A DNA stretch of 60,000 bases from Bugula neritina (Eukaryota > Bryozoa > Gymnolaemata > Cheilostomatida > Bugulidae). Below, piece by piece: positions 49,977 through 59,800 of the stretch. The number at the start of each line of letters is the position of its first letter. Within the stretch, counting starts at the first letter, position 1. Position numbers and translations under genes: made by a program. A model generated the notes under the pieces. The model ran no database searches. It had not been told where the DNA came from and saw nothing but the letters and a program-made list of their open reading frames with translations. The stretch spans positions 4,009,722 through 4,069,721 of the forward strand of contig OZ037766.1 of NCBI GenBank assembly GCA_964035545.1, given 5' to 3'.

Positions 49977-52900
49977 ATGAAGGATTCTAGCGCTCATCAG
50001 GTAGGTTTTAATTTTTAAGTTGTGTGCTAATATCTTTAAGTCACTGCTGTCATAAAGATGGTAAGCTTATTCTAAATGACAGAACATAGAATTATTTCTG
50101 TCACATAATACAAGATTCTGACATGGCCCAAAATTGGCACTAATTTACTATAATTATATTAATTATACTTTAGTTCAGATTTTCTTTTAGTTTTTGTATG
50201 GAGTCATTAGCAACTTCTAATTTTTACATTTTATAACTAAGTCATTACAACGTGCAAATATAATTGTATAGTTCGTTTCCTAATTAATTTTTTATGTGTA
50301 AGTTTGATTTATTTTCCAAAAAATACTTTGTTCCATCAAGGTGCCAACTAGTATGATTTACTCATAAAATGTGTCATGCAAGTACTTGTGAGTGGTTTGA
50401 TTACTAATCAGTCAACTACACTGGGCTGCAAACTTCCACTAATGCATATTTTCAATGGAAGTGTGTTGAACATGTTTTCCAATGTAGTTACAAGGATATC
50501 AAATTAAATATATTTGTTTGAGACAGCTTTATTGCAGCCAAATATAATGTCGCATGGAGTAAAGTTGCTTCTGCTATTTTTTAGGAAGTCAAATTAACGG
50601 AATATGTTGCAAATCAGGTTCGGTAAGTGTTGGCAGGTTTTTATTGGTTACAGTGTTTAGCCAATAATATTAAAGTAAATAGATTTTATAATTTCTTCTA
50701 TTGTTTAATTATAAATATGCAATGCCAGTGTTTTTGCAATTTATATTTTTACTAATGAAGTATTTTGTTTTTTAAGTGAGAATAAAGATTTGCTAGGAGT
50801 AGTGATCACAGACAGAGATGGTGTACCTATTGTACAAGGTGTGTATGTCAACACTAACATGTCGGCACTATGTCAAATGACACCTTGGTCTGTTGAATAA
50901 AGTATGCAATTATGTAAATGTTGTTTTCTATTAAAGCTTGTATACTGTGTTACTTTATTTTATTTCAGTGCTTATGAGTATTGAGTTACTTGTTCATAGA
51001 TTCATCTGAGGCTATTATGTTAAATTTAGAAGATTAGGTCAACCTATGAACAATGCCCAATATAGGTACATAGTGTAAGGTGTGAGATAGCAGCTTCCAT
51101 CATAGAGTACAAGGTGAATCCATTGCTTCAATTAGTTACAGTACTAATTGGCTGACTTATGATTTTATCCTCTTAGTTCACATGTCAAGCAGCAAACAAA
51201 ACATATTATTGGTTCCATTCTCTTAATAAGTAATATTGAAGTGTTTTTATAGAACTGTTTTCACATGTACTTCTTGTTAGAGAAAAATATAGGCTGCTTT
51301 TAATAAATTTAGACTGGTCTAACAGTGATAGAGAATTACAGAACAGATTCTTACAGAACCGCCAGTTTGTAGCCTCATATTCAAGTATAAGTGAACAGGC
51401 CAACAGACTTGGTATAGGAACTAGCGACCTGTTCATAGCCTCATATTCTCACTACCAGGTGGGGTTATCTTCCCACTTCCCATAATTTAGCATAGCATGC
51501 TAGAAATTTTTTTCAACGAGTCTTTGAATTTTTTTGCTATTACCAGTCTGTATGCATTTTATTAAAGTTGAAAATTTGAGTTAATATCTGTGGATCATTA
51601 AAATGGCTGGCCACTCTTTAATGATGTAATCCATGTTATAGGTGATAGGAATTGTCTTCCCTTGTGAGCCAGTAATTTTTATGCCTCTCTATGCAGATGC
51701 AACATTTTATGACATACTAAGTTTTATGACATACTAGCTGCACACACTTAAAAATATTCTACAGTGATGTGAAAAAGTTTAAGGACGCTTGCAGAAATTT
51801 CTATGTATCTTGTTTAATAGGCATTTCTTGTAAGTTCCTAATATTTTCCTGCAAGTTCTATATATCAAAATGACCCTTAGAATGTGCTCTACAATTTCCA
51901 CTTTCTAAATTCCTGCCGTTGTGATGTTTTTTACTCATTTTTGGGCCAACTGCACAAGCAGCTAGGGAAGCGCAACTCCTGTTTTTTTTATGTAACCAAA
52001 GTTTATCGACTTTTATAACCACAAAAGGCTAAATAGTGAAATTTGACTTTGTGCATGGCATCATGATATCATAAAGTATGACTTTCTTTTATAATTTGAA
52101 ATATGTCATTTAGTTGTGAGCTTTTACATGGTGTCCACTTGGGCGCTGCCCATAGACTAAATAAGAGCTGTAAATCTTCCTTCAGAGGCATAGTTTGTAA
52201 TAATTTTCTTGCACAAAGAAGGTTATTCAATTAGAGAAATATCTGAAAAGGTTGGCAAAGTAAAGACAACTGTACATCAAATTATCAAGAAGTTTATGGA
52301 CACTGGTAGTGTAGCAGATGGACCTGAAAATGGCCGAATAAAAATAAGCACACCGAGAGATGACAAGGTTCTCATTGGGATCAGCAAGAAAGATTGCCAT
52401 AAAACAAGTCTTGAGTAGGCAAGGAATAGACAGAATCAACAGGAACACCAGCTTGGACATCCCTGATAAGGCAAGATTGCTGAGCCATGGTTTACATGGC
52501 CGCAAAGCAAGAGGAAGCCTCAACCAACCGAGAAGCAGCAAAAAAGCCGGTTACGGTGGGCCAGGGAGCCTGGTATAATTAGACAGTGAATGATTAGAAA
52601 AAAAGTAATTTTTTTAGATGAATCTATATTTAATGTGAACAATCATGCTGGAAACTGTTGTGTTAAAAGGTACCAGTATGAGAAATATAACCCTTAATGT
52701 ATTTTTCGAATAATTAAGCACCCTATCGGTGTTATGTTCTGGGGTTGTATAACATCAATAAGTGTAGGTCGACTCAGTAATTGCTCTGGAATGATGTTAT
52801 TGCTCAAAAATATATGGAGAATCTCAATGCTAGACATCTTTCAATCATAAAAAACTTCTTTTTAAATGAAATTAACATATTTGAAGATGACAATGCACCA

Positions 52901-53993
52901 TGCCATTGGGCAAAAACTGTTAAAAAGTGGATGAAAAAGCAGAAAGTCTCAACGCTTAACTGGCCTGCACAAAGCTGGGACTTGAACCCAATAAGAAATT
53001 CATGGTCAATAATGGCTAAAATAGTCTCTTCACAGAAGCCAACAACTAAGGTGACACTCATAGAGCCTGTAATTCATGCATGGCATCATGTCGTGACTGA
53101 AAACGAGTTGGAGAAGCTGTACGAGTTGATGCCTCCTCGCTGCCGACTTGTGATTGAGAATAAAGGCTGGCCAACAAAACATTGATACTAAAATTTAAAG
53201 CCCTGTGTGTTGCAATGCTGCTATAATGTGTATAACAATTCACATATAATATTTTTCTATGTTTCAAGTAAAATATTATGATGTCATGCAGTGCACACAA
53301 ATTGTGGGAACATTGAATAATTCCCATATATGCATAGTATCTCATTGTTTCACCCAAGTTTTTGGAGGATGTAAAAAAAGACACTTATAATTTATATGAA
53401 TGAGATAAGGAGATCTTAAGGATCATTTTGATAGGCACCATGCCTATGGAAATGCATTAGTTATGTCTTAAAATTAGCTTGGAACATTGCTATTATGAAA
53501 AACATGGAGGCGTCCTTAAACTTTTTCACAGCACTGTAGTTGGAATCTCCAGCTTTCTAATGGTACAGGTTGTCTGGGAGCAGATAACTCCTAAATTTAA
53601 AGTTTTTCATAAGTTTTGATTTGTGCAGGTGCTGCAGTTTAATGAGTTGTCTTCTCACCGATGTCTAGTGACTCTGTTTATCAAGGCTGACAGCAACATT
53701 GGTGAGTGTTTAGAGAGTTTGTAGTTATCTTAGCATGTACTGATTCACATCATATCCAATATCCAGAGTATATTATTGCTCTTTCATTGCTGTATTTCTG
53801 ATGTTGTTGGTAAGTGTGGTAGTTGTCTGCCCTACTGTGTGCAACAGTCAATATTATCGGTTGTAACATTGTAGTGTTTTATACTATGATTCCAGGTGTG
53901 TTTATTGGTCAGCGAGACACTTGGAAGCAGGTGACTGAAATGATAGACAGACAAGTAATGAGAAGTGGTAGACATGAGCAGACCTTAGCTTAG
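49977..53993 (+). CDS. LAMTOR3: LAMTOR3 / MP1, Ragulator roadblock-fold subunit
   Basis: Six exons, 49977-50000, 50585-50622, 50777-50838, 51313-51458, 53629-53701 and 53896-53993, splice in phase to 146 residues (124 in human). LAMTOR3 pairs with LAMTOR2 in the lysosomal Ragulator complex that anchors Rag GTPases for TORC1 activation and scaffolds MEK1-ERK. The roadblock fold is recognised from LLGVVITDRDGVPIVQ, then FVASYSSISEQANRLGIG, SDLFIASYSHYQVLQFNELS and LVTLFIKADSNIG. The extra length comes from a short N-terminal extension (MKDSSAHQEVKLTEYVANQV) and a charged C-terminal tail ending RSGRHEQTLA. The first coding exon is only 24 bases; its ATG is the best in-phase start, but the very short exon makes the N-terminus the least certain part. 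A 1.8-kb Tc1-like transposon sits in the fourth intron. Confidence 0.9.
51762..53536 (+). mobile_element. Tc1/mariner-type DNA transposon (1.78 kb, inactive)
   Basis: The terminal inverted repeats begin CAGTGATGTGAAAAAGTTTA on the left and CAGTGCTGTGAAAAAGTTTA on the right (reverse strand), both followed by AGGACGC, so about 27 bp with one mismatch. TA dinucleotides flank both ends, the expected target duplication. The interior is a decayed DD34E transposase. It lies wholly in a LAMTOR3 intron in the sense direction and does not disturb the flanking splice sites. Confidence 0.93.
52209..53185 (+). pseudogene. Tc1-like transposase pseudogene with a lost catalytic glutamate
   Basis: Fragments in different frames give the transposase in order. 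The first is an N-terminal helix-turn-helix (EGYSIREISEKVGKVKTTVH). Next come the first catalytic Asp in VIFLDESIF and the GVMFWGCI block, then the second Asp in EDDNAPCH. After exactly 34 residues the third acidic position is arginine: DLNPIRNSW instead of the family DLNPIENxW. Stops and frameshifts separate the 52.2-52.4 kb and 52.8-53.2 kb open parts. The last open frame (52781-53185) runs 134 codons without damage other than the lost glutamate. Confidence 0.88.
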
Positions 53994-54429
53994 CAGTTGC
54001 ACATAAATTCATATATAATATAATATATTATGTAATATAGTATGTATACTATGTTATATAGAATATAATATGGTATATGTATAGTAAAAGTTTGGCAGCT
54101 ATGTCATTGAAAAGCTGTGGTCCAAAACTGCTTATAATTTGCTTAGAACTTGCAATATCTACCATGTAATAACTTCTGTTGATATTTATGTTATTATCTT
54201 TTTCATTGATGCATATGTAGCTTAAAAGTTTGTGTCTGCAAATTTCATTTTATAGCTGCAATAACTTGTGTCAGTTTTCTTACGCTTACAATCATATTTA
54301 CCTAAATATATTCTTATATACAGGTTCTTCATAAATCAGATCTTTCCTGTGCTGCTGTAAACATCATAACTTTTATACTGTGTATATAGATTCAGTTGAA
54401 AAACTGTAAACACTTAGTGAGTGCAGAGA

Positions 54430-54435
54430 AATAAA
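54430..54435 (+). terminator. candidate LAMTOR3 polyadenylation signal
   Basis: AATAAA about 440 bp past the stop; the first canonical hexamer downstream on this strand. Confidence 0.5.
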
Positions 54436-55496
54436 CTAAACTCATTTTACTCTAGATTTTGTCCACTGCAGCCCCTTGACATTTGAGTAAGGTCTCAGCA
54501 AGGTATATGAGAGAAAAGCTAGTAGCAGTGGGAGCTCTCTCAATTTGGTGACTTGTTTCTTAGACTGATAGTCTTAAGTGAAAATAATATGAACATAATA
54601 ACATGTGTATGAAATTAAAATATTCGTTGGTGAGAAAACATATTTAAATGTCGGGTCATAAAAAACATCTAAACCCTAAGGCAATGGAGCCAGTAATGAA
54701 TTTAATGACAAGAAGCTGTTTATACATTCATTAACAATACTGTTGGTCATACATATCTAAACTTCGATGTGAAATTACAATCATTTAAAATTTACTTGTG
54801 TTGTTATAATGCAATTGATATTATAATAACGTCCTAAACTTGTCTTTACAAAAAAACTTCCATTTAATTCGCAAAAACTACCAGATATGTGAAGCTTTGT
54901 AAATTCTACAATCATCATTAAGATTAGTAGTCAAACTACCGATTTTGCCTCCACACATTAGCTGATGGGTGAATTACTAAATTTTCCTATTAGGGGGTAA
55001 ATTGTAACTACAGTGATTTTAGCACTCGGAAAATAATTATTATTATGATAATTATTAGTATAATATAGACACATCTCTTACCTACTGTAACATAAACAAT
55101 CAGGACCGTGGCTAAGGTGCTAGCAATAAGATGGTATTACAAATTATTTATGTTCAATCTGCAGTTATAAGCTTTCTGCATCAACTATGGTAATAATAAT
55201 AATAATGATAATACTATCAATTTTAAAAGCAATTTTATTTAGAGTTATCAGGGGAGACAACTTATAAAATATGACGTCACATAAAACAAATTATTAACAT
55301 TGTCTATTTATGTTATATGCTTTTTTGTTGAAAGTTTCAATTATTGTAAATAATATTTATGTTTGAAAAGTAATTTAACATTTAGTTTTTTAACAATAAT
55401 TTAAATGATCAAGTTTTTCATAACATAAGCAGTATTCACACTTTCTTATTATAACTTTTCGTTATTTATGAACCCGCTTGAATCGCCGGATCAGTT
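54436..55496. other. AT-rich intergenic stretch left of the LINE
   Basis: No exon, RNA gene or repeat of note apart from a short TAATAATAATAATGATAAT tract near 55.2 kb. If the U2-like sequence that follows is a real gene, its promoter (a PSE about 55 bp upstream of the RNA start) would be in the last 80 bp, but I see no motif I can name. Confidence 0.5.
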
Positions 55497-55543
55497 ATCG
55501 CTTCTCGGCCTATTGGCTAAGATCAAAGTGTAGTATCTGTTCT
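55497..55543 (+). ncRNA. U2 snRNA 5' end (nt 1-46 equivalent), truncated by LINE junction
   Basis: Begins ATCGCTTCTCGGCC and continues TTGGCTAAGATCAA, then GTGTAGTATCTGTTCT, the near-invariant 5' end of U2 snRNA including the GTAGTA branch-point-pairing sequence. It differs from the usual metazoan form by one T-to-A change in stem-loop I (CCTATTGG) and one extra A (ATCAAAGTG). The similarity stops after TCTGTTCT, where the LINE 5' region begins. It is either the left half of a U2 gene or pseudogene split by insertion, or U2 sequence joined to the LINE during reverse transcription. Confidence 0.85.
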
Positions 55544-55801
55544 ACAGTTCCAAAGAGTCTCTGCTATCAAAGGCAAAGAGTATCTGTTCTAATAGTCTAC
55601 CATAGCTCCCTTAAGTTCGAGTTCACTCCTTAAGGTGAGGGCGTGCAATCGCTACGGTTGAAGAGTTCGCTCTCCCTCTGTTTGCAACCACTATTCCATC
55701 TTAGTACCTGATCAGGTGATTCCAAAACCAGTCCTTTTCAGGACTATCAGGCACCAACCATTCAGAGTCCCACTCTACCCCTTTTTTCAAGAGCCCCAAA
55801 C

Positions 55802-56887
55802 ATGGCCATCTTATCAGCCATCGTTAGGGGCTGCCCTGACAGCTCCACGGAGTTTTTCAACAAGCTGAAGGATCTCGTCGCTCTTAACAGAGTGAAATCA
55901 GTAGTGTCACTCCAGACTGGAGTGGAAATCGCCTTCTTAGACGAAGAGGCTTTAAAAAAGTTCGTCATGGGTGCCCCTGGAAACTGGGCAGTCAAGTCTT
56001 CTCTTTCCAGAGACATCTTGGTAACCGTTACCCCGCAGCTGGGTCAAGGCCACCACGAGGTGACAGACCAAGCACTGGGCGCTGCCCTTGCAAATTGGGG
56101 CACAGTGAAAAGTGGGCGCAAGCTCACTTACAAAGAGTTCCCCTCCATCGAGAATGGTGTAAGACAGTTCTTTATAGAACCCAAAGTGGGCGTGGTGATC
56201 CCAAGCTCAATAAGATTTGGTCCTGCTGCCTTCAGGATTACATACAAAGGCATGATCCGCACCTGCCACAGGTGTAGATCTACCGAACATGAGGTGGCCT
56301 CTTGCCCTGAGAAGTGGTGCCACAAATGCCACCAGATTGGTCATCTGAAGAGCAGCTGTACCAACACAGCACTCTGTGTGGTGTGTGGTAGCACAGACCA
56401 CTCCTTCACCAGCTGTCCTGAGTCCTACAGGAACAAACTGGCTTTGAAGACAACTTGGTCAAGACCCCCCAGATCCCCAACTCAGACCTCAGGCCAAGAG
56501 AAGAAAACTCCCAAGGCCTCGAGCAACAACAAAGCTAAAAAACCAGCAGAAGCAAATACTTCTAACAAGGAGTCAGAAGAGGACAAGGCGGTGGAACCCC
56601 CCAAAGAACCTAGCCGAGAGCCAACAGCCCCCCTGACGCAAAAGCCCCTGGCCCAAAAACCAGAAGGAGCCCTGCGCAGACGCTCAAGCTCCCGGCAAAA
56701 CAGAAGGAAACGAAGAAAAGAAGGCAGCCTCTCCCCATTAGGACTTCCTACCCCTACATCCATCCCTGAGACTAGCTCTGACACCGGCAATGATGTGGCA
56801 AATCGTTTCAGTATTTTAGCTGACTCGGAACTGCTTCCCAACACAACAGATGTAGGGGAGATGGAAACCAATCACCAATCATCATAA
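55802..56887 (+). CDS. LINE ORF1 protein (361 aa) with three CCHC zinc knuckles
   Basis: A Gag-like nucleic-acid-binding protein that coats the element RNA in the ribonucleoprotein particle. The first 150 residues form a globular domain of the Tx1/L1-like ORF1 kind. Three CX2CX4HX4C knuckles follow at about 155-168 (CHRCRSTEHEVASC), 173-186 (CHKCHQIGHLKSSC) and 192-205 (CVVCGSTDHSFTSC). The rest is basic and rich in K, P, S and R (for example RRRSSSRQNRRKRRK), suited to RNA binding or nuclear entry. The start ATG is the first in frame after the 5' region, in context AAACATGG. The stop TAA overlaps the ORF2 start by one base. Confidence 0.92.
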   Translation: MAILSAIVRGCPDSSTEFFNKLKDLVALNRVKSVVSLQTGVEIAFLDEEALKKFVMGAPGNWAVKSSLSRDILVTVTPQLGQGHHEVTDQALGAALANWGTVKSGRKLTYKEFPSIENGVRQFFIEPKVGVVIPSSIRFGPAAFRITYKGMIRTCHRCRSTEHEVASCPEKWCHKCHQIGHLKSSCTNTALCVVCGSTDHSFTSCPESYRNKLALKTTWSRPPRSPTQTSGQEKKTPKASSNNKAKKPAEANTSNKESEEDKAVEPPKEPSREPTAPLTQKPLAQKPEGALRRRSSSRQNRRKRRKEGSLSPLGLPTPTSIPETSSDTGNDVANRFSILADSELLPNTTDVGEMETNHQSS

Positions 56888-59800
56888 TGGCTGGCAGATT
56901 GAAAATCACCACCATCAATGTGAATGGGATAAGGGATCACTCCAAAAGGGCAAACGTGATATCCTCTCTCCAAGAGTCGAGAGCTGACATACTCCTCTTA
57001 CAGGAAACACACTCAGAGAATATCCCTAATTGGCCCGGACATAAATATGTGAACTTTCACACAGAATGGTCTGGAGGGACTGCCATACTAGTCAACCCAG
57101 CCTTTGGAGGAAAAGTTACCAACCCCCTTTACGAAGAAAACGGCAGAATCACTGCAGTGGACGTAGATGTAGGTAGCGCCGCCCTGAGGATTGTGAATGT
57201 GTACGCACCCAACAACCCTAGAGAGAGGCGTCAATTTTACAGTCAGTGTCTCCCAGAATACCTTTCCTTTACAAGGAAAAACATTCTAGCGGGAGACACA
57301 AACTGCATCACATCAAGAGACCTTGACAGCCACTCGCATTCCGACTCTACGGCAAGCCTCATCGGCTCGGAAGAGCTCAGAGTTTCAACCTCAAACTTTA
57401 GAATTACTGATATCTTCAGAGCCAAACACCCCACTGCTAAGGATTTTACCTGGTACGGCCACCAGGGAAAACAAGCAAGCCGACTAGACAAGTTCTTTAC
57501 TCCCATCGACTTGCCTTGTCAGGTTAGCAGTGAATTCTTTCCGTATTCCGACCACAAGACTGTCTCGTTGGTAGTCTCCCTTGATGCAGACGGTGCTACC
57601 CCGGGTAAATCCTACTGGAAACTCAATGTCTCCATATTGGAACATGAGTCGTACAGGGGAAGAATCCAAGAGCTCCTAACAGACTGCCGCACTCTTCGAC
57701 TGGCTTTTGACACAGCGGGAGAATGGTGGGCCGACATCAAAAGGAGAATAAAAGTAGTGACTACCAAGCACTGCTCTCTTGTCAAAGCCAGTAGAACTGC
57801 AGAGGAAACCGACGTTCGATCTTCTCTCCTGAGGGAAACTGACTTGTCGGAAATATCTGTCCTGAAGGAAAAGCTGAGGAGGCTGGAGCATAACAGATTC
57901 CAGGCTCTTAGGGCCAGAGCCAGGTTCAGGAGGGATAAGTTCGACGAGAAATGTACCCCTTTCTTCTTTAACAGAATAAGGGAGAGAAGAGCTCAGAAGT
58001 CGGTAACCAAAATCAGGGCGCCGTCTGGCAAGGTTGAGACTAACACGAAAGGCATTTTGAAGACTTTCCGTGACTTTTACACAGACCTGTACAAAAAGGC
58101 CCCTTACGACGCCAGGACACAGGAGAGAATCCTGCAATGCACAACAGAACATCAAAGTGCTACCGACGATGACCTTTCAGTTTTAAAACTGACCCCTGAC
58201 AACCTTCGTCACAGCGTGTTCTCGAGTAAAACAGGGAGCACTCCGGGGCCAGATGGCCTCCCTGCTGAATTCTACAGAGTTTTCTTTGAAGATTTGGCAG
58301 ATATCCTAGTGGAGGTTTATATGGAGATCGCAACCACAGGGCGCATCCACTGCTCCATGCTGGAGGCGGTCACCATATTAATCCCCAAACCAGGAGACCC
58401 ATTAGAACCAGCAAACTACAGACCCATCTCTCTCCTCAACACTGACTACAAACTGCTGACTAAACACCTGAACACCCTCTGTTTTCCCAGCATTCTTGAG
58501 AGCTGCATCTCAACAAACCAGCTTTGTGCAGTTCCAGGAAGGGACATCAGAGATGGAACCCTCATGATCAGAGATGTTATTCAGTATGTTCAAGACAAGC
58601 ACGGCAAAGCCATTCTTATGTCCCTCGACCAGAAAAAAGCATTTGATGCTGTAGACAGAGACTTCCTCTTCAAGTCTCTGGAAAGGTTTGGCGTACCAAC
58701 ACACTTGTCTGCCATACTGAAGACTCTCTATACCAACACCTCTACGAAGATCCAGGTAAATGGACACCTGTCTGAGCCTGTCATGCTAGAGAGAGGAGTT
58801 AGACAAGGTTGCCCCCTTTCACCCACTCTGTATGTCCTATACGTACAGATGTTTGCGAATTTCGTCACTGAAAACCCACGCTTCAATGGAGTAAGGACCA
58901 CCTCGAACAACATCGCAAAGCTCACGGCATATGCAGATGATCTTCTATTTTTCTGCAGTGACGAGTCTGATGTTACCGAGGTGTTTGAATCCTTCGAATC
59001 CATCAAACAAGGAACTGGGAGTATGCTCAACACAGACAAGACTCAGCTACTCCCAATTGGCAACGCCAACTGTGTCCAGTATCAGCGGTACGTAGTGGAA
59101 AGAATGAAAGTGTGTGGCATAACCTTTTGCAACCGCTCTTTCCAAATGATAGCCAACATCAACTTTGATTTGGCACTCAGAAAGATATGCAAAAGAGCAG
59201 CGGGATTAAAGAACCTATCGTGCACAATTAGAGGAAAGGAGAACGTCGAGAAACGTTGCCAAGCCATCTTTTTCTTCAACTCTGTCCTAAAACCGGGGCA
59301 TGGAAATTTTGACCATCAAAGGCTCCCCCTGTTCTCGTATTACCTGAGTCAATGGTTCAGGAATTTCCCTCAGGGTTATTCCAACCAGACTCCCCACAGT
59401 TTCCACAAATCTGAAACTGCCACCCTGTGCTTGAACATCTGGCAAAGTCTGACCGACCACCAGACCGTGCTCGCACAGTTTCTGACCCCCCCTAGCCAGC
59501 TATATTGCTGGCTAACCTCAGGTGACGAGCAGGCAGACCTTAAAACCCCAAGACCACAGTGCAGGGACCTAGAAGACACAGTCCTCAGTTCCCTCATAAG
59601 GATCTGGAGCACGTCTTCCCTGCCAACAAAGGACATTGACTTTGGATGGAGAACAGCAATGGGAGGCCTTAAGACAGGCGAGTTTGTCTCGCAATACAAC
59701 ATCCCTGGAGCTAAACTCTCTTGTGTCTTCTGTGACGCATGCCCTGTTGAGACAGTAGAACACTTGTTCGTCTCATGCAAGGGCTTAACTCCAGTTAGAG

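Noticed and set aside
55497-55543. A functional U2 snRNA gene
   Set aside because: Only the first 46 nucleotides are present, with two changes in a nearly invariant part, and the rest of U2 is replaced by LINE sequence.
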